Part shown: positions 50,021-58,759 of the stretch, one piece after another
How the letters are laid out: each line of letters begins with the position of its first letter
How positions within the stretch are numbered: the stretch's first letter is position 1
DNA from: Lachnospiraceae bacterium UBA2864
Lineage (GTDB): Bacteria; Bacillota; Clostridia; Lachnospirales; Lachnospiraceae
Reading direction: 5' to 3'
NCBI GenBank assembly: GCA_002350525.1
Contig: DEFA01000036.1
Location: forward strand, 79,797-143,796
Length of the DNA: 64,000 bases
Program-made: the position numbers and the translations under genes
The notes under the pieces: model-generated
Seen by the model: the letters and a program-made list of their open reading frames with translations, nothing else
The model's database searches: none
Told to the model about the DNA's origin: nothing

Positions 50021-51022
50021 ATGGAATCATTCGAATTTAGATTACTGCTAATTATAGGTGCCATAATCGGTATGATCATAGCGGCATATATCGGAAGTCT
50101 GATCAATATGATCGTCGGAAAGATAATGCGAATGCATCTGATAAAGATTTCGCTACTGATATGGGAAGGCAGGAGATCGACTCCGTACGAGAAGTTTAAC
50201 TGGTCCAGAAGAAATTTCGCATTATTTCCTGTGGTCGGAATGGTAAAAAAACGTTTGTCCGAAAAAGAAGACCTGATCTATACGATAGTCTGTGCTTTCA
50301 CGAAAATAATTCTGTTCGGATCGATTCTGCTCTTTTACGGTCTGAATTTTAAAGATGAACTGGAATATTATCCCGTGCCTAATTTTATCATGGGAATCAT
50401 AATCGGAGCATTTATGTTTTCGATGGTTTATCTCGGGATTTTTATATATCTTATGGTGAAACATGCGGATAGAAGACTTATGAGAATTAACAGAGTGGCA
50501 ATTGACAGACTGTGGGACGGTGCGTCATTTGCTGAACTTGATATAGATCCGTCATATGCCGATGACCCGAAGATCACCAGAAACATTCGGGCTGTCCATT
50601 ACAGCCTTTGCTTTGCAAAAGCAATGGAGACAGGTGATTACGAGAGTATCGGAAGAGTTCTGCAGGTGGTCGACGGTATGCTTTATATAAATAACACTTA
50701 CGTTTCACCGGAAATTTATACCGGAAATTATTATCAGATTCTCTTTTATTCCACTTATATAAATCCAAACATTCAGAATGCCGTAAAGTTTTATAAGGTG
50801 ATCGAAAATCAGCTGAAAACGGATATGGATCCCAACGGCAGAAGAGTTCTGGCTTTCTATCAATATTATATTATGAAAAATCATACACTTGCGGAGGAAA
50901 CCGTACGAGAAGCTGAGAATGCTCTTGCAAAATGCGAAGACGGTTTCTTATGCCGGGCAGAGATCGATATAGAAAGAAAACTGATCACACAATTAAAACG
51001 CAATATGGTTTACGGACAATAG
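50021..51022 (+). CDS. Membrane protein with cytosolic helical domain, unknown function
   Basis: A 333-residue protein. Three membrane helices (about 6-34, 85-108 and 121-147) are followed by a soluble C-terminal region of about 180 residues that is rich in helices and resembles tetratricopeptide-like repeats (AVHYSLCFAKAMETGDYESIGRVLQVV, FYKVIENQL, EAENALAKC). No family is recognised. AGGGGGACG precedes the ATG. The gene is followed 8 bp later by a hydrolase gene, so they form an operon. Confidence 0.62.
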   Translation: MESFEFRLLLIIGAIIGMIIAAYIGSLINMIVGKIMRMHLIKISLLIWEGRRSTPYEKFNWSRRNFALFPVVGMVKKRLSEKEDLIYTIVCAFTKIILFGSILLFYGLNFKDELEYYPVPNFIMGIIIGAFMFSMVYLGIFIYLMVKHADRRLMRINRVAIDRLWDGASFAELDIDPSYADDPKITRNIRAVHYSLCFAKAMETGDYESIGRVLQVVDGMLYINNTYVSPEIYTGNYYQILFYSTYINPNIQNAVKFYKVIENQLKTDMDPNGRRVLAFYQYYIMKNHTLAEETVREAENALAKCEDGFLCRAEIDIERKLITQLKRNMVYGQ

Positions 51023-51030
51023 GAGAAAAA

Positions 51031-51804
51031 ATGAAAAGCGCTTATTTCAGTATAAACAGACAAGGACTCAGCATAAGATGTAAATTTTACGGGACTGAAG
51101 CCCGTACATATAAACGTGTAGTTATATTCAACCATGGTTTCGGAGGACATAAGGATAACAAGTCCGCGGAAAAGTTTGCTGAGAAGATCCTGAGTAAATA
51201 TAAAGATAATGCCGTAGTATCTTTTGACTGGCCGTGCCATGGTGAAGATGCACAGAAGGAACTGTCGCTGGAAAGCTGTGATACATATCTCAGCCTGGTA
51301 ATAGATTATGTTAAAACAACTTATTCGGCTGAAACACTTTATTCTTATGCTACAAGTTTCGGCGGATATCTTGTTCTCAAATATATTCATGATCACGGGA
51401 ATCCTTTTGAAGCTGCAGCACTACGATGTGCAGCTGTTAAAATGTATGACGTTATAGACGGTCACATGCTTTCGGACGATGACAGGAGAACTCTTTCAAA
51501 GGGAAAACCTGTCATGCTCGGATTTGACAGAAAAATCAAGATAACAAATGATTTTCTTCAGAGTCTTAAGGATGCGGATCTGTCGGAATATGATTTTGGT
51601 GATGCATCCGATAATATTATATTTATTCAGGGTACAAAAGATGAGGTTGTACCTCCGGAAATGGTATCTCAATTTGCCGATGAAAAGAATATTTTATATA
51701 TTTCGGTTGAGGGTGCAGATCACAGATTTACAGATCCTCTCAAAATGGATCTTGCTATAAAGTATATTTTGGAGTTTTTTGATCTTTCTCGGCAAAGTTT
51801 CTAA
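51031..51804 (+). CDS. Alpha/beta hydrolase
   Basis: A 257-residue cytosolic hydrolase. A GHGG-type oxyanion region reads FNHGFGGHKDN, and the nucleophile elbow is ATSFGG (Ser in TSFGG). The acid is in GTKDEVVPPE and the His in EGADHRF. The family includes esterases, lipases and acyl-peptide hydrolases; the substrate is unknown. The start is the ATG at 51031 after AGGAG; upstream in-frame codons lie in the preceding gene. Confidence 0.82.
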   Translation: MKSAYFSINRQGLSIRCKFYGTEARTYKRVVIFNHGFGGHKDNKSAEKFAEKILSKYKDNAVVSFDWPCHGEDAQKELSLESCDTYLSLVIDYVKTTYSAETLYSYATSFGGYLVLKYIHDHGNPFEAAALRCAAVKMYDVIDGHMLSDDDRRTLSKGKPVMLGFDRKIKITNDFLQSLKDADLSEYDFGDASDNIIFIQGTKDEVVPPEMVSQFADEKNILYISVEGADHRFTDPLKMDLAIKYILEFFDLSRQSF

Positions 51805-51873
51805 AATAAAGCTTCAAAATTGATATTTTTTAACAAATTTTTTTAAATTCCTGTAGGCAAGCCTTGCAAAAAA

Positions 51874-51882
51874 TGGTATAAT
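51874..51882 (+). promoter_or_regulatory. Extended -10 promoter
   Basis: TGGTATAAT (TATAAT at 51877-51882), 71 bp before the small gene at 51954. No clear -35 box. Confidence 0.55.
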
Positions 51883-51953
51883 CATTGTAAATAATTCACA
51901 AACAGAATTATTATATTTTACTAAAAATACAGGTTTGAGAGGAAGGAAAGCGT

Positions 51954-52187
51954 ATGGGAATGTATTTTTGCAAGTCAACATCTGACGGAAAGTCTATGAC
52001 TGCGAAAAATCCGAAAGAAGCAGCAGAAGATTTTGTGGATCAGGCGTTGATGGGTCTTTACAAGTTTAAGCTCAAAAAGGTTACAGCCGGCAAAGCAAAA
52101 GAGGCTCCGGATCTTTCGGTTGTTGTTACCGATTCTTCCAGCGGCAAGGAATACTATTTCCAGTATACGAGCTTGAAGCGTAAGTAA
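51954..52187 (+). CDS. Small conserved-looking basic protein
   Basis: A 77-residue soluble protein, lysine-rich, with one Cys (YFCKS). The second half alternates hydrophobic residues (LSVVVTDSSSGKEYYFQYTSL) as in a small beta sheet. No family is recognised. It has a good SD (GGAAGGAAAG), its own promoter and a terminator, so it is very likely a real single-gene unit. Confidence 0.65.
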   Translation: MGMYFCKSTSDGKSMTAKNPKEAAEDFVDQALMGLYKFKLKKVTAGKAKEAPDLSVVVTDSSSGKEYYFQYTSLKRK

Positions 52188-52221
52188 ATACTGTAAAACG
52201 TTAAACTAAATCTATGACATT

Positions 52222-52251
52222 ACGCCCTCGGTATATTACAGAGGGCGTTTT
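52222..52251 (+). terminator. Rho-independent terminator
   Basis: The stem ACGCCCTC (52222-52229) pairs with GAGGGCGT (52241-52248), followed by T residues. Confidence 0.85.
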
Positions 52252-52275
52252 AAATTTCAGGAGTTTTAAGTTCTG

Positions 52276-52310
52276 TAACGATTGATAACCGAAAAGCTTC
52301 TGATTATAAT
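52276..52310 (+). promoter_or_regulatory. Promoter of beta-helix enzyme with overlapping operator-like site
   Basis: TTGATA (52282-52287), a 17-bp spacer and TATAAT (52305-52310). TAACGATT (52276-52283) overlaps the -35 box; the same octamer occurs twice before the LacI gene at 55721. Confidence 0.75.
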
Positions 52311-52359
52311 CAATAAGGTTCACGTTGTTTGGGGTTAAGGCGAGAGGAGAAGGTTATAA

Positions 52360-54321
52360 ATGAATGAAATAAATACCCTGGCAGATGGTAAACAGTTTGA
52401 TTTTTGGGAGCAGGACGTAACATTTACAAAAGAGTTGTATGTGGACTGCAGCTCACCTGAGGCTTCCGATATGAATGAAGGTTCTAAGGATAAACCTTTT
52501 AAGACAATAGGCGCTGCGGCGAAGGCGGCTGTTCCCGGAACACATGTTCTTATTGCACCCGGAGTTTACAGAGAATTTGTATCTCCTGAGAGAGGCGGTG
52601 ACGGCCCGGACAATATGATATGCTATGAGGCGGTTGAAAAAGGAAGCGTAATTATAAAAGCGTCCGAAGTTGTTACTGATTTTGAGGAAAGTACGGACTG
52701 GAGACGTTGGGGACAGGGAGGACCGTCCGGTTCCGAAGGACTGGATGCTAAAATCTGGTGCCACAGACTTGACCCTGATATGTTCAGGGGATATAACCCT
52801 TTCTGCGCGGTGAATATCCTGCATGACAGACTGTTCATTGAATATGATAAGACGGATATGACTCCATATCTGAACAGAAGAGGATGTATATTCTGCGACG
52901 GTAAACCTCTTAAACAGGTTCCGCTTTATAATTTTATGAGCCATGAAGACGGCACCTATTGGGTTGAAGCGAACGGTATGGCGGTACATTTCAGACTTCC
53001 GAATGATGAGGATCCGGCAGATCACAAAATCGAGATCACTGTCAGAGAACAGTGCTTTGCTCCGATCAAGCCGTATCTGTCTTTTATAAAGGTTAAGGGA
53101 ATTACCTGCAGTCATGCGGCAATGGGAGCACCGGTTCCGCAGAGAGGTGCGATCTCGGCATACAGAGGTCATCACTGGGTTATCGAGGATTGTACTATAG
53201 ACTGGGCAAATGCAGTCGGAATAGATGTCGGAAACGAATGCTGGCATCATAACCTTGATTTTGAGAAACTTACGGGTTACAGCGTTATAAGAAGATGTCA
53301 TATCAAAGATGCCGGAGTATGCGGAATAGCCGGACTCTTTGCACAGAAGATGCTTGTCGAAGATAACGTTATCGAAGGAACGGGATGGCAGAAGATGGAA
53401 CTTTCCTGGGAAGCTGCGGGGCTCAAGTTCCATAACAGCGTTGACGGATTGATAAGAAGAAATATATTTAAGAGAACCTACAGAGCCGATCATCTGTGGC
53501 TGGACTGCGGTAATGTAAATAACCGTATAACACAGAATCTTTTCCTTGACGGAATTGAGCAGAGAGAGGCTGTATTTATAGAATGTACCAGAGAAGGCGT
53601 AAATCTTATAGATAATAATATCTTCTGGAATGTTGAAGGAAGATATGATAAAAAGGCTGTTCCGAATGAACCGGGTTCATCGGGATGGTATAAACTTGAA
53701 GAGGACGGGATCATTAACGGTTATGCTGTATACGGGGAGGGAACCGATCGCCTGAATATAGTGAATAACCTTATCGGGAAATGCGGGGCTTATGCGTATT
53801 TTGCAAAACCTGTATCTTTCAGACTGGTTCCGGGCGACAGAGGCGGTACATCGAGAGATGCAAAGCTTCTGAACAATATAATATATGACTGCGGCGTGGG
53901 TGCGGTATGTTTTCCAACAAAGGATAATACGGCCGAAGGAAATGCCTACGTAAAGCAGTTAAGGGGCGGAGATCTCAGGATCATGTATCCGGCACCTGAG
54001 GTGTGCCTGGACCTAAAGTCCTGGCGTGAGTTCTACGGCTTTGATATTACTGGCTGTGAAGGCTGGTTTGATATCGAGGTTGATACCGAAAAACTTACCC
54101 TCAGCCTGAAACCGTTAAATACGATTCCGCCAAGCTTCGGTCCACCGGATTCTAATCGCAAATTCATTTATGATCCGGCTCTTTTGGACGAAGTAGAAAA
54201 GGACGTGAGAATAACACTTGATATTGTCGGAGAGGAAAGGCCCGGGGGAAGAACGATTCCGGGACCGTTTAAGGAACTCGAGTTTTCAAAGGTTTATTCC
54301 ATCGATCCCCGAAATATTTAA
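52360..54321 (+). CDS. Right-handed parallel beta-helix protein, probable polysaccharide-active enzyme
   Basis: A 653-residue protein with a predicted beta-helix. The N-terminal NEGSKDKPFKTIGAAAKAAVPGTHVLIAPGVYRE is the DUF1565-like entry to such folds. Repeats of the form 'xxIxxNxI' follow (VIRRCHIKD, LVEDNVIEG, LIRRNIFKR, RITQNLFLD, LIDNNIFWN, IVNNLIGK, LLNNIIYD). Beta-helix enzymes of this type cleave pectin, alginate or glycosidic side chains. There is no signal peptide, so it should act in the cytosol on imported oligosaccharides. The gene has its own promoter, and it lies near a LacI regulator and sugar ABC genes. Confidence 0.78.
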   Translation: MNEINTLADGKQFDFWEQDVTFTKELYVDCSSPEASDMNEGSKDKPFKTIGAAAKAAVPGTHVLIAPGVYREFVSPERGGDGPDNMICYEAVEKGSVIIKASEVVTDFEESTDWRRWGQGGPSGSEGLDAKIWCHRLDPDMFRGYNPFCAVNILHDRLFIEYDKTDMTPYLNRRGCIFCDGKPLKQVPLYNFMSHEDGTYWVEANGMAVHFRLPNDEDPADHKIEITVREQCFAPIKPYLSFIKVKGITCSHAAMGAPVPQRGAISAYRGHHWVIEDCTIDWANAVGIDVGNECWHHNLDFEKLTGYSVIRRCHIKDAGVCGIAGLFAQKMLVEDNVIEGTGWQKMELSWEAAGLKFHNSVDGLIRRNIFKRTYRADHLWLDCGNVNNRITQNLFLDGIEQREAVFIECTREGVNLIDNNIFWNVEGRYDKKAVPNEPGSSGWYKLEEDGIINGYAVYGEGTDRLNIVNNLIGKCGAYAYFAKPVSFRLVPGDRGGTSRDAKLLNNIIYDCGVGAVCFPTKDNTAEGNAYVKQLRGGDLRIMYPAPEVCLDLKSWREFYGFDITGCEGWFDIEVDTEKLTLSLKPLNTIPPSFGPPDSNRKFIYDPALLDEVEKDVRITLDIVGEERPGGRTIPGPFKELEFSKVYSIDPRNI

Positions 54322-54341
54322 CATAAGGAAGAAGTTGACCG

Positions 54342-55502
54342 ATGATTAAGAAAGAGATTAACGAGATTAAATCACTGTTTGATACTATTCAGGAATGCAA
54401 TATTTTAAGACTTGCGGGATGCTATGTGAACGGTGAGAAAAACAAAGTAAAAACATTTAACGAGAGATTTTCAAATATTCCCGAAGAGGAAATGTATAAG
54501 TATCTCGAGATATTCAGAAGAACACTTTCGGGTACACCGGGAAAGAATCTTATGGATGCTGCATTTACGCAGGAAAATCCGGGCGATGCGGGAAGATCGT
54601 TACTTAACAGACTGAAAGATTCCGAACTTAAGGATGAAGATGCACTGGATGTGTTCTATGACAAGGTTATATCTAATTATAACTATGTAGGTAATTATCT
54701 TATCCTTCTTATATACCAGGCATATGACGTTCCGGGTATGACATCGGACGGTATAGAGATGGATGATGCGTCGGACGAGGTTTATAAATATATCTTATGC
54801 AGCATCTGTCCGATGAAGCTTACTAAACCGGGACTTGGTTACGATGATGATCTTGGCGAGATACATACAATGAGGCAGATTTTTGCGGTTGAACTTCCCG
54901 AAACGGGCTTTTTATATCCCGCATTTAACGATAGAAGCAGTGATGACGGTTCAATCCTGTATTCATCAAAAAGATCTGATTATCTTCAGGATTCGATGCT
55001 CGATAAAGTTCTTAATGTATCGATAACACTTCCCGCAAAACAGCAGAAGGAAGGATTTACCGAGTTTGTTACCGAGATTCTGGGTGAAGATACAAGCTTT
55101 GAAACGGTTTTATCCATACATGAAAACCTGAATGAGACGGTTGAAACGAAGAAATCCGAAGCTCAGGGTGAAACGGTTTTCCTTGAAAAACAGGAAGTTA
55201 AAAATGTTTTCGAGAAAAGCGGAGTTCCTGCCGAGAAACTGTCCAGGTTTGATGAAAGGTTCGATGAGCAGTTTTCGGTTAAGGAAGGACCTGCGGTGAA
55301 GGTGGAAGAGAAGCTGTGCGCTGAAAATGTAGCACCGCTCAGAAGCTTTGAAGTGAAGAATGCAAATATGGTTCTGAGGCTTAAAAGCAGAAAGACGGAT
55401 ATAATCGGAACCAGGATAATTGACGGAAAGAAGTGTCTTATAATCGAAATGACAGATGACCTGACGGTTAACGGAGTACCGGTGGAAAGAGGGAATTTTT
55501 AA
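54342..55502 (+). CDS. DUF4317-family protein
   Basis: A 386-residue protein that matches the DUF4317 style of Clostridia (KKEINEIKSLFDTIQECNILRLAGCYVNGEKNK at the N-terminus, KYILCSICPMKLTKPGLGY in the middle). Function unknown. No membrane segment or signal peptide. The C-terminal part is charged and ends in a beta-rich segment. It starts 20 bp after the beta-helix gene (SD AAGGAAG), so it is probably co-transcribed, although the family is not tied to sugar use elsewhere as far as I know. Confidence 0.78.
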   Translation: MIKKEINEIKSLFDTIQECNILRLAGCYVNGEKNKVKTFNERFSNIPEEEMYKYLEIFRRTLSGTPGKNLMDAAFTQENPGDAGRSLLNRLKDSELKDEDALDVFYDKVISNYNYVGNYLILLIYQAYDVPGMTSDGIEMDDASDEVYKYILCSICPMKLTKPGLGYDDDLGEIHTMRQIFAVELPETGFLYPAFNDRSSDDGSILYSSKRSDYLQDSMLDKVLNVSITLPAKQQKEGFTEFVTEILGEDTSFETVLSIHENLNETVETKKSEAQGETVFLEKQEVKNVFEKSGVPAEKLSRFDERFDEQFSVKEGPAVKVEEKLCAENVAPLRSFEVKNANMVLRLKSRKTDIIGTRIIDGKKCLIIEMTDDLTVNGVPVERGNF

Positions 55503-55527
55503 GAAATTAAGAAACATGTGTTCAGTT

Positions 55528-55535
55528 TAACGATT
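55528..55535 (+). promoter_or_regulatory. TAACGATT site 1 upstream of LacI gene
   Basis: TAACGATT sits in an imperfect palindrome (GTTTAACGATTAAC) with the central CG typical of LacI-family operators, 110 bp before the promoter of the LacI gene. Confidence 0.4.
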
Positions 55536-55640
55536 AACACAAGATTTTATTAAGATTATTAAGAAAAAATTATCTCAAGGTCAAATTGTTCAATTTGAAG
55601 TAAAAAATCAGTCTACAATAGTAAAAAATTATTAAAAATG

Positions 55641-55669
55641 TTGACATCCTATCCTTAATGCATTATAGT
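55641..55669 (+). promoter_or_regulatory. Sigma-A promoter of LacI gene
   Basis: TTGACA (55641-55646), a 17-bp spacer and TATAGT (55664-55669). A near-consensus promoter. Confidence 0.87.
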
Positions 55670-55678
55670 TTATTCAGG

Positions 55679-55692
55679 TTTAACGATTTACC
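55679..55692 (+). promoter_or_regulatory. TAACGATT site 2, probable LacI operator at +1
   Basis: TTTAACGATTTACC starts 10 bp after the -10 box, over the transcription start, and contains the same TAACGATT core (55681-55688). A repressor bound here would block its own gene. Confidence 0.5.
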
Positions 55693-55720
55693 ATTTTAAA
55701 CATATGCCTAAGGAGAGATG

Positions 55721-56770
55721 ATGGTAACTCTAAAAGAGATTGCAGAGGCTTGTGGCGTATCACCCACAACCGTTTCCAATGTAATAAATGGTAAAGCCAA
55801 GACTAGCGAAGAGACCAAGCAGAGAATAATGCAGGTTATCGATGAGACGGGTTATAAACCGAATGTCATAGCTCAGGGGCTGAGAAGTAAAAGATCCAAG
55901 ACAATTGCCATAATTGCCGAAGACCTTGCTCAGTTTTCTTCCCCGGCTATCATCGAAAGTATTATGGAGACATGTGAACATCAGGATTACAGGGTAATTG
56001 TTCATAATCTTCGCCTGTATGACAGATGGCAGGATACCTGGTACCGAAGAGAAGATGAGTATTACTCGGTTATCAATCCTGTTCTCAAGGATATTAAGTC
56101 TGCTCAGATTGACGGAGTCATCTATGTTGCGGGGCACGCCAGAGTGATCAAGACGTTTAACAATGATTTTGATCTGCCGGTTGTAATGTGTTATGCATTT
56201 TCGGAGTCGGTTGATGTTCCTTCCGTAGTAATAGATGATGAGGAAAGTGCTTATCAGATGGTTTCTTATCTGATTGAATGCGGACATAAGAGAATCGGAC
56301 TCGTAGGAGGACGAATCGAGAATATCCATACCGCTCAGAGGCTTGTAGGATATCAGAAAGCTATGTTCGAACACGGACTGCTGTTTGATCCTAATCTGAT
56401 CTATTACGGTGACTGGTCCAGAAAGTCTGGCTATGAAGGTGCGAGAGCGCTTCTTAAGAAAAATGTTACCGCGCTGTTCGGTATTTCCGATCTTATGACA
56501 GGCGGTATATATGATTACCTGTATGAGATGAACATTCCGATCGGTAAAGAGATATCGGTTGCGGGATTTGATAATGAAAGCATATCGGCTTTCTTCAGAC
56601 CTCAGCTGACAACCACGGAACTGCCGCTCAGATTGATAGGTAAGAAATCAGCGGAACTGCTTCTTCATAAACTTGAAAATGGTGTAGAAGAAGAGTTACC
56701 GGATAAACCGGAGGTTTTCAAAATCCCTTGTGAGATGAGGATAAGAGATTCAGTCCGGAAATTAAAATGA
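55721..56770 (+). CDS. LacI-family transcriptional regulator
   Basis: A 349-residue regulator. The N-terminal DNA-binding domain is VTLKEIAEACGVSPTTVSNVINGKAKTSEETKQRI with the hinge YKPNVIAQGLRSKRSKTIAII. The rest is a periplasmic-binding-type effector domain (DGVIYVAGHARVI, GHKRIGLVGGR, ALFGISDLMTGGIYD, VAGFDNESIS). The start is the ATG at 55721, 6 nt after AAGGAG; an ATG three bases earlier is too close. It is followed by sugar permease genes and probably represses this locus and the beta-helix gene until a sugar binds. Confidence 0.94.
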   Translation: MVTLKEIAEACGVSPTTVSNVINGKAKTSEETKQRIMQVIDETGYKPNVIAQGLRSKRSKTIAIIAEDLAQFSSPAIIESIMETCEHQDYRVIVHNLRLYDRWQDTWYRREDEYYSVINPVLKDIKSAQIDGVIYVAGHARVIKTFNNDFDLPVVMCYAFSESVDVPSVVIDDEESAYQMVSYLIECGHKRIGLVGGRIENIHTAQRLVGYQKAMFEHGLLFDPNLIYYGDWSRKSGYEGARALLKKNVTALFGISDLMTGGIYDYLYEMNIPIGKEISVAGFDNESISAFFRPQLTTTELPLRLIGKKSAELLLHKLENGVEEELPDKPEVFKIPCEMRIRDSVRKLK

Positions 56771-56813
56771 TATATGCTAACCCACATATATATAAAAGCA
56801 AGGAGGCGTAGTG

Positions 56814-57728
56814 GTGCAAAAGTCTAAGAAAAAATCCTATTCATTCAAACTCTTTTTAATGATATTGCCATTTCTTATTTTGGTAATACTTTTCAGCTAC
56901 TATCCACTTTACGGTTGGATGTATGCGTTTTATGATTACAAACCGCCAAGAACTCTGGCAAACAGTCAGTTTGTTGGTTTCAAGTGGTTTGTATCCTTGG
57001 TAAATAATCCTACCAAGTTGAAGCAGATTGCTCAGGTTATGAAGAACACATTTGCCATGAGTGGTCTTACAATTGGAACAAACTGGCTTCCAATGCTTTT
57101 TGCGGTATTTCTTAATGAGATCAGAGGCGTTAAGTTCCGTAAGTTTGTACAGACAGTTACAACACTTCCTAACTTCGTAAGCTGGATTCTCGTTTACTCA
57201 ATCGCATTTTCATTATTCAACAGTGACGGTATGATGAACTCATTCCTCATGAAACTTGGCTGGATAAAGCAGCCGATTCTTTTCCTTCAGCAGTCAAATC
57301 ATGTATGGCTTACACAGTGGTTCTGGCTGACATGGAAGAACCTCGGATGGGCCGCTGTTATGTACATCGCAGCTATATCGGGTATTGATGATGAGATGAT
57401 CGAAGCAGCCAAGGTTGATGGTGCTTCAAGAATGCAGATCATTAGACATATTACTATACCTAGTCTGCTTCCTACATATTTCGTTCTTACGATCATTGCT
57501 GTTGCTAACTTCCTTAACAACGGTATGGAGCAGTACTTCGTATTTGAGAACGCTTTCAACAAGGAGAAAATCCAGGTTCTTGACCTTTATGTTTATCACC
57601 TGGCCATGGGTAACGGTGGATATTCGGTATCCGTTGCTATCAGTATGTTGAAGAGTTTCATAAGTGTAACCCTGTTACTTGTATTGAATCGTTTGTCTAA
57701 GTCAGTTAGAGGCGAGAGCATTCTGTAA
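56814..57728 (+). CDS. Carbohydrate ABC permease, LplB type
   Basis: A 304-residue membrane protein with six helices of the binding-protein-dependent permease family. The EAA loop reads EAAKVDGASRMQIIRHITIPSLLP. It belongs to the LplB/YtcP-associated group that imports complex oligosaccharides together with a large lipoprotein. The start is the GTG at 56814, 7 nt after AGGAGG; a GTG at 56811 is also possible. The second permease starts 11 bp downstream. Confidence 0.92.
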   Translation: MQKSKKKSYSFKLFLMILPFLILVILFSYYPLYGWMYAFYDYKPPRTLANSQFVGFKWFVSLVNNPTKLKQIAQVMKNTFAMSGLTIGTNWLPMLFAVFLNEIRGVKFRKFVQTVTTLPNFVSWILVYSIAFSLFNSDGMMNSFLMKLGWIKQPILFLQQSNHVWLTQWFWLTWKNLGWAAVMYIAAISGIDDEMIEAAKVDGASRMQIIRHITIPSLLPTYFVLTIIAVANFLNNGMEQYFVFENAFNKEKIQVLDLYVYHLAMGNGGYSVSVAISMLKSFISVTLLLVLNRLSKSVRGESIL

Positions 57729-57739
57729 GGGGGAGAGAG

Positions 57740-58675
57740 ATGAGTAAAGTAAAAGTAAAAACAAGCAAAGCCAATAGAATAAAGATGAGCAGCCAGGATA
57801 GGGCTCTTGAAATTACATGTTATATCATCTTTTCAATAGCAGCACTTATCTGTCTGTATCCGTTCTATTACATATTAATTAATACAATCAGTGCTAATGA
57901 TTTAAGTGCCAAGGGTGATGTTCTTTTCTGGCCGAAGGGATTCCATTTACATAACTACACTTCGGCATTCCAGATTCCGGGACTTTTACAGGCAACATTA
58001 ATATCTGTTCTCAGAACCGTAATCGGTACATCACTTACAGTATTTGCATGTGCATACCTTGGATATATGTTCACACAGGAGAAGATGTGGGGACGTAAGG
58101 TATGGTATAGAATAATCGTTATTACAATGTACTTCAGTGCAGGTATTATTCCTTGGTATATCGTAATGAGAAATATGCATCTGACAAACAATTTCTGGGG
58201 ATATATTTTCCCTGCAATTGTATCTCCGTTCCATTTGATTCTTACTAAGACATTCATTGAGAACGTACCGAGAGAGTTGTCGGAAGCAGCCATGATCGAC
58301 GGAGCCGGAGTGTTTAAGGTTTTCTACAGCATAATCGTTCCGGTTATCAAGCCGATACTTGCAACAGTTGCTATATTCTCAGCTGTAAATCAGTGGAATG
58401 CATTCCAGGATACACTGCTTCTTGTAACAGATACAAAGCTTTATCCGCTGCAGTTCCTTCTGTATCAGTATCTGAATCAGGCGAGTTCACTTGCTTCACT
58501 TGCCAAGAGTTCAACAAGTACTGCATCGCTGGCAGCAGCTGCGGCAACAACAGCAACAACAACATCTGTTCGTATGACGATCACAGTTATCGTTGTTGTC
58601 CCTATCGTAATTATCTATCCTCTGTGTCAGAAGTACTTCGTTAAGGGTATTATGATCGGAGCTGTAAAGGGTTAA
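57740..58675 (+). CDS. Carbohydrate ABC permease, YtcP type
   Basis: A 311-residue six-helix permease with the EAA loop ELSEAAMIDGAGVFKVFYSIIVPVIKP. An unusual Ala/Ser/Thr-rich stretch (about residues 250-280: SLASLAKSSTSTASLAAAAATTATTTS) precedes the last helix and is probably an external loop. AGGGGGAG precedes the ATG. It forms the channel with the permease upstream. No ATPase gene is in the cluster, so a shared MsmX-like ATPase is needed. Confidence 0.92.
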   Translation: MSKVKVKTSKANRIKMSSQDRALEITCYIIFSIAALICLYPFYYILINTISANDLSAKGDVLFWPKGFHLHNYTSAFQIPGLLQATLISVLRTVIGTSLTVFACAYLGYMFTQEKMWGRKVWYRIIVITMYFSAGIIPWYIVMRNMHLTNNFWGYIFPAIVSPFHLILTKTFIENVPRELSEAAMIDGAGVFKVFYSIIVPVIKPILATVAIFSAVNQWNAFQDTLLLVTDTKLYPLQFLLYQYLNQASSLASLAKSSTSTASLAAAAATTATTTSVRMTITVIVVVPIVIIYPLCQKYFVKGIMIGAVKG

Positions 58676-58718
58676 GGTATAAGGTATTTATTTAAGACCA
58701 TGTTATTTATGTTAATTA

Positions 58719-58740
58719 CCCGGAAAGTCCGGGGGGTTTT
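58719..58740 (+). promoter_or_regulatory. Intercistronic stem-loop before binding-protein gene
   Basis: CCCGGA (58719-58724) pairs with TCCGGG (58728-58733), followed by GGG and four T. It could be a partial terminator or a 5'-end protector for the binding-protein mRNA, which is typically made in excess. Confidence 0.55.
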
Positions 58741-58759
58741 ATAAAAAGGAGGATACAAA

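Noticed and set aside
52453..53493. Long reverse-strand reading frame within the beta-helix gene
   Set aside because: It is a shadow of the + strand gene: no SD, no recognisable domain, and the forward frame has clear repeats and a promoter.
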